Shown: in pieces, positions 1 to 8,560 of the stretch
Layout: each line of letters opens with the position of its first letter
How positions within the stretch are numbered: the first letter of the stretch is position 1
DNA from: Streptomyces roseofulvus
Lineage (GTDB): Bacteria; Actinomycetota; Actinomycetes; Streptomycetales; Streptomycetaceae
Length of the DNA: 64,000 nt
Direction: 5' to 3'
Assembly: GCF_039534915.1 (NCBI RefSeq)
Contig: NZ_BAAAWE010000001.1
Coordinates: 7,192,001-7,256,000, forward strand
Program-made: the position numbers and the translations under genes
The notes under the pieces: generated by a model
Databases searched by the model: none
The model's input: the letters and a program-made list of their open reading frames with translations, nothing else
Told to the model about the DNA's origin: nothing

Positions 1-516
1 TGTTGACCTGGGCCCGTGGCAGCGACCTGGCAGGCGTAGCGGCGACTTCGCCCAGTTGGCGTGACCACCCGGGCCGCAGCGTCGAACTGAACTCCGGCCG
101 TGAGAGCCTTGACGACACTTGCCCAAGGGTTAAGCTCAAACTCGATTCTGAGTCGTCACGGATGGGCGAGTCGCTGTCCTTGGCGGTGGAAGTGGAACGG
201 CGCGGCCCGTGGCCTGCTGCCACGTTGGGGCGGGTGACAAGCGCAGGCCCGTCAACGCGCGCTTCATGCCGCCCCGGCTTGGGCGAAGCCGACCCTCGGT
301 CGGTCGGTGCGCCGGCTCGGTCGCCGTGGGGCCGGAGGGGCCCGGGGGGTCTGCATACCCAGGAGGGGGCGGATGCTCCGTGACGCGAGATCGGCGAGTC
401 GCCGCGCTGGGGACGCTCGCGATTCGCCCCGGCCGGGGCGTCACCGTGAGCCGCGCTCGAGGAGGGCGGGTGCGGTGGTGCCCCGGTCTTCTACCACCCC
501 GTCCACCCCGGGAGGG
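1..516. other. intergenic left edge, no gene supported
   Basis: I see no convincing gene here. The open frames have no family resemblance and several run antisense into the TetR gene that follows. The only clear structure is the ACTCGA...GAGT palindrome at 140-153, which may belong to a gene beyond the left edge. Confidence 0.5.
140..153. promoter_or_regulatory. operator-like palindrome ACTCGATTCTGAGT
   Basis: The 14-bp inverted repeat has ACTC and GAGT arms. Read on the minus strand, its surroundings (AGAATCGAGTTTGAGCTTAA) resemble the sites at 17107 and 26060. It is the shortest member of the repeated operator family in this window. Function is inferred from recurrence only. Confidence 0.45.
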
Positions 517-1161
517 TCAGTTCCGCCCGGCACGCCTTTCGGCGATGTGGGTCTCCACGTACGCGATCACGATGCGGCGCGCTTCCCGGATCGTGGCGTC
601 GTCACCTTCCGGTGAGTGCCGGAAGGCCGCGTTGAAGAGCTGGTTGCCCACGTCGAAGGCGAGCTGCACGACGAGGAGGGGCAGGTCGGCGGGAATGAGC
701 TCGCGTGCGACCAGGAGCCGCCACACCCGCTCGGCCTGGACCTCGTCGAACGCGCGGACCTGCGCACTCACTGGCGCGAGATGTCTCTTGAACCACAAGG
801 AGACGCAGCCGGGGTGGCTGCGGAAGTAGTCGAGCAGCGAGTCGATCACCGTGTCGACCACGTCAGGAAGCGTGCGCGGCCGCTCGTCGGCCAGGGCGGC
901 AGCGAGTCGGGCGTCCAGTGCGTCGGCATGGCGTCGCAGTAGTTCGGCCCCGACCTGATGGCGGTGGGAGAAGTAGTGGTACACGGAGGCGACGGGGATA
1001 CCCGCTCGCTCACCGATCCCCCTCAGCGTGGCCGCCTCGTAACCCTGCTCGCCGAGCAGGGCCTCAGCGGCGTCGAGGATGGCCTGTCTGCGCGCGATGC
1101 CACGACGCTGTGCCCTGGCGGGGCGCGGAGGCGTCTGGAGGGTCGACTTTTTCTCGAACAC
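517..1161 (-). CDS. TetR/AcrR family transcriptional regulator
   Basis: A DNA-binding repressor of 214 residues. The N-terminal helix-turn-helix lies at about residues 27-72 and includes GIGERAGIPVASVYHYF; the rest is a helical ligand-binding region. The start is a GTG at 1161 because an in-frame stop lies just upstream and no later start fits. This makes the transcript possibly leaderless, with the palindrome at 1154-1168 over the start codon, which would fit autorepression. It is divergent from the catabolic gene train at 1352. It is closely similar along its length to the TetR protein encoded at 12082, so the two look like paralogues bracketing the cluster. The ligand is unknown. Confidence 0.9.
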   Translation of the reverse strand: MFEKKSTLQTPPRPARAQRRGIARRQAILDAAEALLGEQGYEAATLRGIGERAGIPVASVYHYFSHRHQVGAELLRRHADALDARLAAALADERPRTLPDVVDTVIDSLLDYFRSHPGCVSLWFKRHLAPVSAQVRAFDEVQAERVWRLLVARELIPADLPLLVVQLAFDVGNQLFNAAFRHSPEGDDATIREARRIVIAYVETHIAERRAGRN

Positions 1162-1168
1162 AATTCGA
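1154..1168. promoter_or_regulatory. putative TetR operator TCGAACACAATTCGA
   Basis: An imperfect 15-bp palindrome over the start of the TetR gene. Almost the same sequence lies upstream of the paralogous TetR gene at 12798-12812 (TCGATCATAATTCGA), and an inverted relative is at 18522-18536. Conservation between two paralogous regulator promoters suggests autoregulation and cross-regulation (inference). Confidence 0.55.
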
Positions 1169-1233
1169 CATTACATCAGCCAAACCGCACCTTGCGGCGC
1201 CCAGAGGGTTGACACCGCGAGGCCGAGACCTAA

Positions 1234-1258
1234 ACTCGAATTCAAGTCAATTTTGAGT
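1234..1258. promoter_or_regulatory. 25-bp ACTC-N17-GAGT operator-like element upstream of catabolic train
   Basis: The element starts ACTCGAATTC and ends CAATTTTGAGT. It sits between the divergent TetR gene and the SDR gene that heads the catabolic train, about 94 bp before the SDR start. The same layout and right half occur at 17107-17131 and 26060-26084. It is probably the operator or promoter element of the train; which of the two TetR proteins binds it is not shown. Confidence 0.5.
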
Positions 1259-1351
1259 GCTGTACCCGGGCGCGAGGCTCCACCTGCGGACGCCTGCCTA
1301 CCGACGGCCACCTCCGCGGTCCGCTCCCAGTGCGAGGAGAAACAAGGAACC

Positions 1352-2107
1352 ATGTCCGACAGATTCGCGGGACGAACCGCGATCATCACCGGTGCCAGTC
1401 GTGGCATCGGTCTCGCGATCGCCGAACGACTCGTCGCCGACGGCGCGAAGGTCGTGATCACCGGGCGCAAGGCGGACGCACTGGCCGAGGCCGTCACCCG
1501 CCTCGGCGGGCATGACCAGGCACTCGGCGTCGCCGGACACACCGCCGACGCCGACCACTGCGACGAGGTCATCACCCGGGCGATCGACACCTTCGGCAGC
1601 GCCGATCTGTTGGTCAACAACACCGGGATCAACCCCGTCTACGGCCCGCTGACGGAACTCGATCTCGCCGTCGCCCGCACCATCGTCGAGGTCAACTGCA
1701 TCTCCGCGCTGTCCTGGGTGCAGAAGACCCACCAGGCATGGATGGGCAAGCACGGCGGTGCGATCGTCAATGTCGCGTCCGTCGGCGGCATCCGGCCCGC
1801 GCCCGGGATCGCCATGTACGGCGCGAGCAAGGCGATGCTGATCCACCTGACGGCGGAGCTCGCCCTTGAGCTCGGTCCCGGTATCCGGGTCAACGCGGTC
1901 GCCCCGGCCGTGGTGAAGACGAAGTTCGCGAGCGCCCTGTACGAGGGGCGCGAGGAGGAGGTCGCGGCGGCGTACCCGCTGGGCCGGCTCGGTGCTCCCC
2001 GTGACGTCGCAGGTGCCGCGGCCTTCCTCCTCTCCGAGGACGCGGCGTGGATGACCGGCCAGACAGTGGTCGTCGACGGCGGCTTCACACTGGGGGGTGC
2101 AGCATGA
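1352..2107 (+). CDS. SDR family NAD(P)-dependent oxidoreductase (FabG-like)
   Basis: A 251-residue short-chain dehydrogenase/reductase that should oxidise or reduce a hydroxyl/keto group. The cofactor loop TGASRGIG is at residues 13-20 and the catalytic Ser143, Tyr156 and Lys160 (YGASK) are present. The usual NNAG motif reads NNTG. The C-terminal TGQTVVVDGG is typical of the FabG-like classical group. The ATG at 1352 was chosen because the SDR fold begins there and GGA-rich sequence precedes it; the longer open frame upstream has no homology. Its stop overlaps the next gene (ATGA). By analogy with SDRs of hydroxyacid pathways it may act on a 3-hydroxyacyl-CoA or on the primary alcohol substrate; this is inference. 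Confidence 0.9.
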   Translation: MSDRFAGRTAIITGASRGIGLAIAERLVADGAKVVITGRKADALAEAVTRLGGHDQALGVAGHTADADHCDEVITRAIDTFGSADLLVNNTGINPVYGPLTELDLAVARTIVEVNCISALSWVQKTHQAWMGKHGGAIVNVASVGGIRPAPGIAMYGASKAMLIHLTAELALELGPGIRVNAVAPAVVKTKFASALYEGREEEVAAAYPLGRLGAPRDVAGAAAFLLSEDAAWMTGQTVVVDGGFTLGGAA

Positions 2108-3150
2108 CGGGCGGCTCGTGTCACGACAGGACGCCGGGCTTGGACCTCGCACGCCTGCGCCCCTGGTTCGCCGAGGCCGTGCCGCACGCGCGAGTCGGCA
2201 CGCTCTCCGCCACCTTGATCACCGGTGGCCGGTCCAACCTCACCTACCTCCTCACCGATGGCGAGGCCGACTGGATCCTGCGCCGGCCGCCCCTGGGCCA
2301 CGTCCTTGCGACGGCCCACGACATGGGCCGGGAGTACACGGTGATGGCGGCACTCGCCGACACCCCCGTCCCCGTGCCCGCCCTGCACGGCATGTGCCTC
2401 GACACCGGCATCCTGGGCGCCGAGTTCTACGTCATGGAAGCGGTCCCCGGCAGGCCGTACCGCACGGCGGCGGACCTGGGACCGCTCGGGCCGGCGCGGG
2501 TGCGGCGGATCTCCGGAGCCCTTGTCGACACCCTCGCCGACCTCCACGCGGTGGACCCCGATGCGGTCGGGCTCGGTTCCTTCGGCCGCCCCGAAGGCTT
2601 CCTCACCCGCCAGGTCGCGCGCTGGCGACGCCAGCTGGGCGCCTCGTACTCCCGTGACCTGCCCGACGCCGTCACCTTGCACGCCGCGCTGGAGGAACGG
2701 GCCCCCGCAGCCGACGCCGCCGCCCGTCCCGGAATCGTCCACGGAGACTTCCGCCTCGACAACGTGCTGGTCGACGGCGACGGCCGGATCCGGGCCGTCA
2801 TCGACTGGGAGATGGCCACCGTCGGCGACCCGGTCACCGACCTGGCGCTGATGCTCCTCTACACCCGCCTCGCCCGTCTCGTCGGTGCCGAGATCGCTCC
2901 CGACGCCGGCCTGGCGCCCGGTTTCCTGACGGAGGCGGAGATCGTCGCCCGCTACGCCGCCCGCAGCGCGCGCGATCTCGGCGATCTCGGTTTCCATCTC
3001 GGCCTCGCGGCCTTGAAGCTCGCCTCGATCCTCGAAGGCATCCACTACCGCCATCTCAAGGGACAGACGGTCGGCCCCGGCTTCGACCGGATCGGCGAGG
3101 TGGTCCATCCCCTTCTGGACGCCGGACTCGCCGCACTCAAGGAACACTGA
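2104..3150 (+). CDS. APH-type phosphotransferase (ACAD10/11 N-domain / LvaA-like kinase)
   Basis: A 348-residue protein of the aminoglycoside phosphotransferase fold. It shows the catalytic loop HGDFRLDN at residues 213-220 and the metal-binding IDWE at 233-236. It starts at an ATG overlapping the SDR stop by four bases and is followed two bases later by an acyl-CoA dehydrogenase gene. This kinase/dehydrogenase pairing matches the fused domains of eukaryotic ACAD10/11 and the separate LvaA/LvaC proteins of levulinate catabolism. In those systems the kinase phosphorylates a 4-hydroxyacyl-CoA and the dehydrogenase-like partner helps remove the phosphate. I infer a similar hydroxyacyl-CoA kinase role rather than antibiotic resistance. 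No LvaB-like small partner is visible. Confidence 0.85.
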   Translation: MTGGSCHDRTPGLDLARLRPWFAEAVPHARVGTLSATLITGGRSNLTYLLTDGEADWILRRPPLGHVLATAHDMGREYTVMAALADTPVPVPALHGMCLDTGILGAEFYVMEAVPGRPYRTAADLGPLGPARVRRISGALVDTLADLHAVDPDAVGLGSFGRPEGFLTRQVARWRRQLGASYSRDLPDAVTLHAALEERAPAADAAARPGIVHGDFRLDNVLVDGDGRIRAVIDWEMATVGDPVTDLALMLLYTRLARLVGAEIAPDAGLAPGFLTEAEIVARYAARSARDLGDLGFHLGLAALKLASILEGIHYRHLKGQTVGPGFDRIGEVVHPLLDAGLAALKEH

Positions 3151-3152
3151 CC

Positions 3153-4427
3153 ATGCACTTCGCGTTCGACCCCCGTACCGAGATGCTCCGCGAGAACCTC
3201 CAGGACTTGATGTGGAGCCACATTCATCCGGCCGAGCCGGTGTTCGAGCAGGAGCTCGGAGCCCTGGACGACCCCTGGGCCTGGGACTCGGTCCCCGTCC
3301 TCGACGAGCTGCGTGCCGAGGCCCGTCGACGCGGGCTGTGGAACCTCTTCCTGCCCGGCGAGGAGGGCGCGGGGCTCACCAACCTCCAGTACGCGCCGCT
3401 CGCCGAGATCACCGGCCGCTCCCTGGAACTCGCCCCCGCCGTGCTCAACTGCGCCGCGCCGGACACCGGCAACATGGAGGTCCTCTCCATGTTCGGCACC
3501 GAGGCCCAGCGCAAGGAATGGCTCGACCCGCTCCTCGCCGGTGAGATCCGCTCCGCGTTCGCGATGACGGAACCCGACGTCGCCTCCTCCGATGCCACCA
3601 ACATCGCCACCTCCCTCGTCCGTGACGGCGACGAGTACGTGATCAACGGCCGCAAGTGGTGGATCACCGGCGCGATGAACCCCAACGCCAAGGTGTTCAT
3701 CGTCATGGGCAAGACCGATCCCGAAGCCGAGCGGCACCGGCAGCAGTCGATGATCCTCGTCCCGCGCGACGCCCCCGGTCTGGAGATCCGCCGTGGGATG
3801 GAGGTCTTCGGCTACGACGACCACGACCACGGCGGCCACGCCGAGATGCTCTTCCACGACGTACGGGTCCCGGCCGCGAACCTCATCGGGCAGGAGGGCG
3901 ACGGATTCGCGATCGCCCAGGCCCGCCTGGGACCGGGACGGATCCATCACTGCATGCGCTTCATCGGCGTCGCGGAACTGGCCATCGAAGCGATGTGCGA
4001 CCGCGCCGCGGAACGGGTTGCCTTCGGCAAGCCACTGGCCCGCCAGGGCGTGATCCGCGACTGGATCGCCGAGTCGCGGGTGCGGATCGAGCAGCTCCGC
4101 CTCCTGGTGCTCAAGACCGCCTGGCTGATGGACACCGTCGGCAACAAGGGCGCCCACACCGAGATCCAGGCCATCAAGATCGCCACGCCCCGCACCGTCC
4201 AGTGGATCCTCGACAAGGCCATCCAGACGCATGGCGCCGCCGGCCTCTCCCAGGACTTCCCCCTCGCCCGCGCCTACGCCGGCATCCGTTCCCTGCGCTT
4301 CGCCGACGGACCCGACGAGGCGCACAAGAACGCCCTCGCACGTACCGAACTCGGCCGGAGGGCCGCCCGAGCGGCGGCCGCCGGCCCCGTGCATCCCCTC
4401 ACCCCCGCGCCCAGGAGGCACCAGTGA
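3153..4427 (+). CDS. acyl-CoA dehydrogenase family protein (ACAD10/11, LvaC-like)
   Basis: A 424-residue flavoprotein with the acyl-CoA dehydrogenase layout. The FAD/substrate motif MTEPDVASSDATNI occurs near residue 137, RKWWITGA follows near residue 168, and a C-terminal helical bundle ends with EAHKNALARTELG. The ASSDATN form is typical of the ACAD10/11 branch, which works with an APH kinase domain; here the kinase is the gene immediately upstream, two bases away. The last 20 or so residues are Ala/Pro/Arg-rich and outside the fold. The stop overlaps the next start (GTGA). A decayed fragment of a related C-terminus is at 21148-21376. Confidence 0.92.
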   Translation: MHFAFDPRTEMLRENLQDLMWSHIHPAEPVFEQELGALDDPWAWDSVPVLDELRAEARRRGLWNLFLPGEEGAGLTNLQYAPLAEITGRSLELAPAVLNCAAPDTGNMEVLSMFGTEAQRKEWLDPLLAGEIRSAFAMTEPDVASSDATNIATSLVRDGDEYVINGRKWWITGAMNPNAKVFIVMGKTDPEAERHRQQSMILVPRDAPGLEIRRGMEVFGYDDHDHGGHAEMLFHDVRVPAANLIGQEGDGFAIAQARLGPGRIHHCMRFIGVAELAIEAMCDRAAERVAFGKPLARQGVIRDWIAESRVRIEQLRLLVLKTAWLMDTVGNKGAHTEIQAIKIATPRTVQWILDKAIQTHGAAGLSQDFPLARAYAGIRSLRFADGPDEAHKNALARTELGRRAARAAAAGPVHPLTPAPRRHQ

Positions 4428-5971
4428 CCAGCACGACCACCAGGCGGACGCCCTCGGAGGCCGCCACCCACGACGACGTCGACGTGCTGATCATCGGCGC
4501 CGGGATCTCGGGGATCGGCATGGCCAGTCACCTCCGTACCCACCGCCCCGGCACGTCGTTCGCGATCCTGGAAGCACGCGACGAGATCGGTGGCACGTGG
4601 AGCCTGTTCCAGTACCCCGGCATCCGGTCCGACTCGGACATGCCGACGTTCGGTTACGGATTCAGGCCGTGGACCCACCGGAAGTCCATCGCCGACGGAC
4701 ACCTCATCCTGGACTACCTGCGGCAGACGGCCGCCGAGAACGACCTGACCGGACACATCCGCCTCGGCCACCGCGTGATCGGCGCCGACTTCTCGACGGC
4801 GACCGGTCGCTGGACCGTCACGGCCCAGCAGTCCGGTAGTCGCAAGGAGGCGCGGTTCACGGCCCGGTTCCTGTTCGTCGGCACCGGCCCGTACGACCAC
4901 GATGCGGGCTTCACCCCCGATTTCACCGGTGTCGAGGACTTCGCCGGAACGGTGATCCATCCGCAGCACTGGCCCGAGGACTTCGACTACACCGGCAAGC
5001 GCGTGGTGGTGATCGGCAGCGGCGCCACGGCCGTCACCCTCATCCCCTCCATGGCGCGTACGGCCGGCCACGTCACGATGCTCCAGCGCTCGCCCGGTTA
5101 CGTGTTCTCGATGCCTGCCGAGGACGCCATCGCCCAAACGCTCAGGACACTGGTCGGACACCGGCGCGCCCACGACCTCGTCCGGCGCAAGAACATCTTC
5201 GTCACCCGGGGACTCTTCAAGGTCTGCCGGCGCATGCCGAAGCTGATGCGCCGACTGCTGATCGCCAACGTGCGTCGGCAGCTGCCCCGGCACTACGACG
5301 TCGACACCCACTTCACGCCCCACTACGCGCCCTGGGACCAGCGGCTCTGTGTGGTGCCCAACGGTGACCTCTTCAAGGCGATCTCCTCCGGCCGTGCGTC
5401 GGTGGTCACCGACCGCATCGACCGGTTCACCAAGACCGGCATCCGGTTGGAGTCCGGCCAGGAACTCGCCGCGGACGTCATCGTGACCGCGACCGGCCTC
5501 AACATGGCGGTGTTCGGCAAGATCCGGCTGAGCATCGACAAGCAGCAGGTGCACGTGCCGGACACGACGGCGTACAAGGCCATGATGCTCTCCGGCGTGC
5601 CCAACTTCGTGTTCGCGCTGGGCTACACGAACCTCTCCTGGACGCTGAAGGTCGATCTGGTCTGCGAGCACTTCTGTCGTCTGCTCGACCACATGGACAC
5701 CCACGGCTACACCACCGTCGAACCTGTCCTGAACGACCGTGCCATGGACCGCTTGCCCTACATGGACCTGACCTCGGGCTATGTCCAGCGCGGGATCGGC
5801 ATGTTCCCCCGCCGCGGGACCAAGGGGCCGTGGACGGTGGAGATGGCGTACGAGAAGGACGTCGAGCGGCTGCGTGACGAACCGGTCGACGACAACGCGC
5901 TGAGGTTCACCAGGACCGCCGCCCCCGCGGCGCCCGCCCGGTCGACCTCCCGGCCGACGGGAACGCGATGA
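4424..5971 (+). CDS. flavin-containing Baeyer-Villiger monooxygenase (EthA-like group)
   Basis: A 515-residue type I BVMO that would insert oxygen next to a carbonyl, making an ester or lactone with NADPH and O2. The FAD loop GAGISG is at residues 25-30, the BVMO fingerprint FAGTVIHPQHWP (FxGxxxHxxxWP) at 173-184, and the second Rossmann loop GSGATA at 198-203. The start is the GTG at 4424, seven bases after AGGAGG and overlapping the upstream stop; the longer open frame is a shadow of the dehydrogenase gene. It is followed with an ATGA overlap by an alpha/beta hydrolase, a partner able to open the ester or lactone. The substrate is unknown. Confidence 0.93.
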   Translation: MTSTTTRRTPSEAATHDDVDVLIIGAGISGIGMASHLRTHRPGTSFAILEARDEIGGTWSLFQYPGIRSDSDMPTFGYGFRPWTHRKSIADGHLILDYLRQTAAENDLTGHIRLGHRVIGADFSTATGRWTVTAQQSGSRKEARFTARFLFVGTGPYDHDAGFTPDFTGVEDFAGTVIHPQHWPEDFDYTGKRVVVIGSGATAVTLIPSMARTAGHVTMLQRSPGYVFSMPAEDAIAQTLRTLVGHRRAHDLVRRKNIFVTRGLFKVCRRMPKLMRRLLIANVRRQLPRHYDVDTHFTPHYAPWDQRLCVVPNGDLFKAISSGRASVVTDRIDRFTKTGIRLESGQELAADVIVTATGLNMAVFGKIRLSIDKQQVHVPDTTAYKAMMLSGVPNFVFALGYTNLSWTLKVDLVCEHFCRLLDHMDTHGYTTVEPVLNDRAMDRLPYMDLTSGYVQRGIGMFPRRGTKGPWTVEMAYEKDVERLRDEPVDDNALRFTRTAAPAAPARSTSRPTGTR

Positions 5972-6918
5972 AGACCGAGATCCGCTTCACGAGCCACGGA
6001 GTCACCTGCGCCGCCTGGCACGTACCGGCGCGGAGCGACGCGCTGGCCGGTCCGGAGGGGCGGCCGTGCGTGGTCATGGCCCACGGCTTCGGTGGCACCC
6101 GCGACAGCGGCCTGCTGAACTACGCCGAACCCTTCGCCGAAGCCGGCATCGACGCGTTCGTCTTCGACTACCGCGGCTTCGGTGACTCCGGCGGCACACC
6201 CCGGCAGGACGTCTCGGTCCGCCGCCAGCGGCAGGACTACCACGCGGCCCTCGCGGCCGCGCGGCGTCTGCCGGGAGTCGACCCGGACCGGATCGCGCTG
6301 TGGGGAGCCTCGTACTCCGGCGGTCACGCCCTCGTGGTCGCGGCCCAGGACGGGCGGGTGGCGGCGGTCGTGTCACTGACGCCGGTGACGGACGGCCTCG
6401 CCTCCTTGGCCCACCTTCTGCGCCGTGGCGGCGTCCGTCCGCTGGGCCGCCTGGCCGGCCACGGGCTGCGGGACACCGCTCACGCCCTCACCGGGCGACC
6501 GCCGCACCAGGTGCCGGTCGTGGGGGACCCGGGGGCACTGGCGATGATGACCCTCCCCGACGCCTTGAAGAGCGCCTCCTCGTTCGCCGGCCCCACCTTC
6601 CGTAACGAGGTGTGCGCCCGCGCGGCACTGAAGGTCGGGCTGAACCGGCCCACCACCTTCGTCGGACGCCTGGCCTGCCCGATCCTCGTGCAGGTCGGCA
6701 CGCTGGACCGCATCGCACCGCCCGAAGCGGCGCGTCGAACGGCCGCCAGGGCCGGCACGTGGGCGCAGCTGCGCGAGTACGCCGTCGACCATCTCGACGT
6801 CTATGACGGACCGGGACAGGCGCGGGCGCTCGCCGATCAGCTGGTCTTCCTGACGGATCGCCTCGACCCGCGGCATTCGTCCCGGCCCCCGGGGCGATAC
6901 CGCGCGCCACGGACGTAA
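5968..6918 (+). CDS. alpha/beta hydrolase
   Basis: A 316-residue serine hydrolase. The oxyanion segment HGFGG is at residues 39-43, the nucleophile elbow GASYSGG at 113-119 with Ser115 likely nucleophilic, and Asp247 and His275 fit the remaining triad. The GxSYxG elbow recalls S15/cocaine-esterase-like and DUF-type hydrolases. Translation is coupled to the monooxygenase by a four-base ATGA overlap, which suggests it hydrolyses the monooxygenase product. It has no signal peptide, so it should be cytoplasmic. Confidence 0.88.
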   Translation: MKTEIRFTSHGVTCAAWHVPARSDALAGPEGRPCVVMAHGFGGTRDSGLLNYAEPFAEAGIDAFVFDYRGFGDSGGTPRQDVSVRRQRQDYHAALAAARRLPGVDPDRIALWGASYSGGHALVVAAQDGRVAAVVSLTPVTDGLASLAHLLRRGGVRPLGRLAGHGLRDTAHALTGRPPHQVPVVGDPGALAMMTLPDALKSASSFAGPTFRNEVCARAALKVGLNRPTTFVGRLACPILVQVGTLDRIAPPEAARRTAARAGTWAQLREYAVDHLDVYDGPGQARALADQLVFLTDRLDPRHSSRPPGRYRAPRT

Positions 6919-7003
6919 CGGCACGCCAGGGAGCGCACGCCCACCGGCACGCGCTCCCCACACCCCTAGTTCGTGACCATGCATTCTTCATTCAAGGGAC
7001 GGA

Positions 7004-8560
7004 ATGAACATGTACGACTACGTCATCGTCGGCGCCGGATCCGCAGGCTGTGTCCTCGCGGCGCGACTCTCGGAGGACCCCGACGTCCGGGTCGCGCTGA
7101 TCGAGGCCGGAGGCCCCGACACCGCCCAGGAGATCCACGTCCCGGCCGCCTTCCCCCAGCTGTTCAAGTCCACGCTCGACTGGGACCTGGACACCGACCC
7201 GGAGCCGGGCATCGGCGGCCGGCGGGCCTACCTGCCCCGGGGCAAGGTGTTCGGCGGCTCCAGCTCGATCAACGCGATGATCTACATCCGCGGCAACCGA
7301 GCCGACTACGACGGCTGGGCCGCAGCCGGGGCGACCGGCTGGTCGTACACCGACGTGCTGCCGTACTTCCGCCGCTCGGAGGACAACGAGCGCGGCGAGG
7401 ACCTCTACCACGGGGAGGGAGGGCCGCTCACGGTCAGCGACGGCAGGTCCCGCCACCCCCTCGCCACGGCCTTCGTGCGGGCCGCCGAACAGGCCGGTCA
7501 CCAGGCCAACGACGACTTCAACGGCGAGACCCAGGACGGCGTCGGCCGCTACCAGCTGACCCAGCGCGGCGGACTGCGGTGCAGCGCCGCCGTCGCCTAC
7601 CTGCACCCCGCCCTCGACCGGCCGAACCTGACCGTGTTCTCCTCGGCCCTCGCCCACCGCGTGGTGATCGAGGGCGGCCGAGCCACGGGCGTCGAGGTCG
7701 AGCGGGGCGGCGAGGTCGAGGTCGTCCGGGCCGAGCGCGAGGTGATCCTGTCCGCGGGGGCCTACGAGTCCCCGAAGCTGTTGATGCTCTCCGGGATCGG
7801 GCCCGCCGCCCAGCTGTCGGCCTTCGGCATCGAGGTCGTCCGCGACCTGCCGGTCGGCCAGGGCCTGCAGGACCACTACATGACGCTGCTCAACTTCCGT
7901 ACGGACACCGAGTCGCTGATCAGTGCGGCGTCCCCCGAGAACGCGGCGCTGCTGCAGAGCGAGGCCCGCGGCCCGCTCACCTCCAACATCGGCGAGGCCG
8001 GCGGCTTCTTCCGCAGCCGTCCCGAACTGGACGCCCCCGACGTCCAGTTCCACGCCGCTCCGGTTCTCTTCCACCAGGAGGGCCTCGGCGCCCCGACCGG
8101 GCACGGCTTCTCCTTCGGCCCGTGCGTGGTCGCCCCCAGCAGCCGCGGCGCGGTGACCCTGCGCTCCACCCGTCCGGACGCGGCGCCCCGGATCGTCCAC
8201 AACTACCTGACGACGGACGAGGACCGGGCCGCCATCGTCGCCGGCCTCCGGATCGCCCTGGAGATCGCCGCCCGGCCGGCGGTGGCCGGTCTGGTCACGG
8301 AGGCCTTCGACGTGCCGACCTCGCACGATGACGCCGGCCTCCTCGACTGGGCGCGTCGGGCCGGGCAGACGCTGTTCCACCCGACGTCGACGTGCGCGAT
8401 CGGCGCGGTGGTCGACCCCGAGCTGCGCGTGTACGACGTGGCGGGCCTGCGCGTCGTCGACGCCTCGGTCTTCCCGTCGGTGCCGCGCGGCAACACCAAC
8501 GCGCCCACGATCATGGCCGCCGAGAAGGCCGCCGACCTCATCAAGGGAGCCGTCCGATGA
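7004..8560 (+). CDS. GMC family oxidoreductase (choline dehydrogenase-like)
   Basis: A 518-residue FAD enzyme of the glucose-methanol-choline group, which oxidises a primary or secondary alcohol. The dinucleotide loop GAGSAG is at residues 10-15, the signature GGSSSINAM near residue 83, and the conserved C-terminal active-site His459 lies in FHPTSTCAIG, with NTNAPTIMAAEKAADLI after it. The ATG at 7004 follows AAGGGACGGA; a second ATG two codons later is also possible. An 85-bp gap separates it from the hydrolase gene, and its stop overlaps the aldehyde dehydrogenase start (ATGA), so alcohol to aldehyde to acid is a likely pair of steps. Confidence 0.92.
   Translation: MNMYDYVIVGAGSAGCVLAARLSEDPDVRVALIEAGGPDTAQEIHVPAAFPQLFKSTLDWDLDTDPEPGIGGRRAYLPRGKVFGGSSSINAMIYIRGNRADYDGWAAAGATGWSYTDVLPYFRRSEDNERGEDLYHGEGGPLTVSDGRSRHPLATAFVRAAEQAGHQANDDFNGETQDGVGRYQLTQRGGLRCSAAVAYLHPALDRPNLTVFSSALAHRVVIEGGRATGVEVERGGEVEVVRAEREVILSAGAYESPKLLMLSGIGPAAQLSAFGIEVVRDLPVGQGLQDHYMTLLNFRTDTESLISAASPENAALLQSEARGPLTSNIGEAGGFFRSRPELDAPDVQFHAAPVLFHQEGLGAPTGHGFSFGPCVVAPSSRGAVTLRSTRPDAAPRIVHNYLTTDEDRAAIVAGLRIALEIAARPAVAGLVTEAFDVPTSHDDAGLLDWARRAGQTLFHPTSTCAIGAVVDPELRVYDVAGLRVVDASVFPSVPRGNTNAPTIMAAEKAADLIKGAVR

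Noticed and set aside
1639..3147. Long minus-strand open frames opposite the SDR, kinase and dehydrogenase genes
   Set aside because: They are antisense shadows produced by high-GC third positions. They lack ribosome sites and family motifs, and the plus strand has clear domains.
2104..3150. Aminoglycoside resistance kinase
   Set aside because: The fold fits, but the gene overlaps the SDR gene and is two bases from an ACAD10/11-type dehydrogenase, which points to hydroxyacyl-CoA metabolism.
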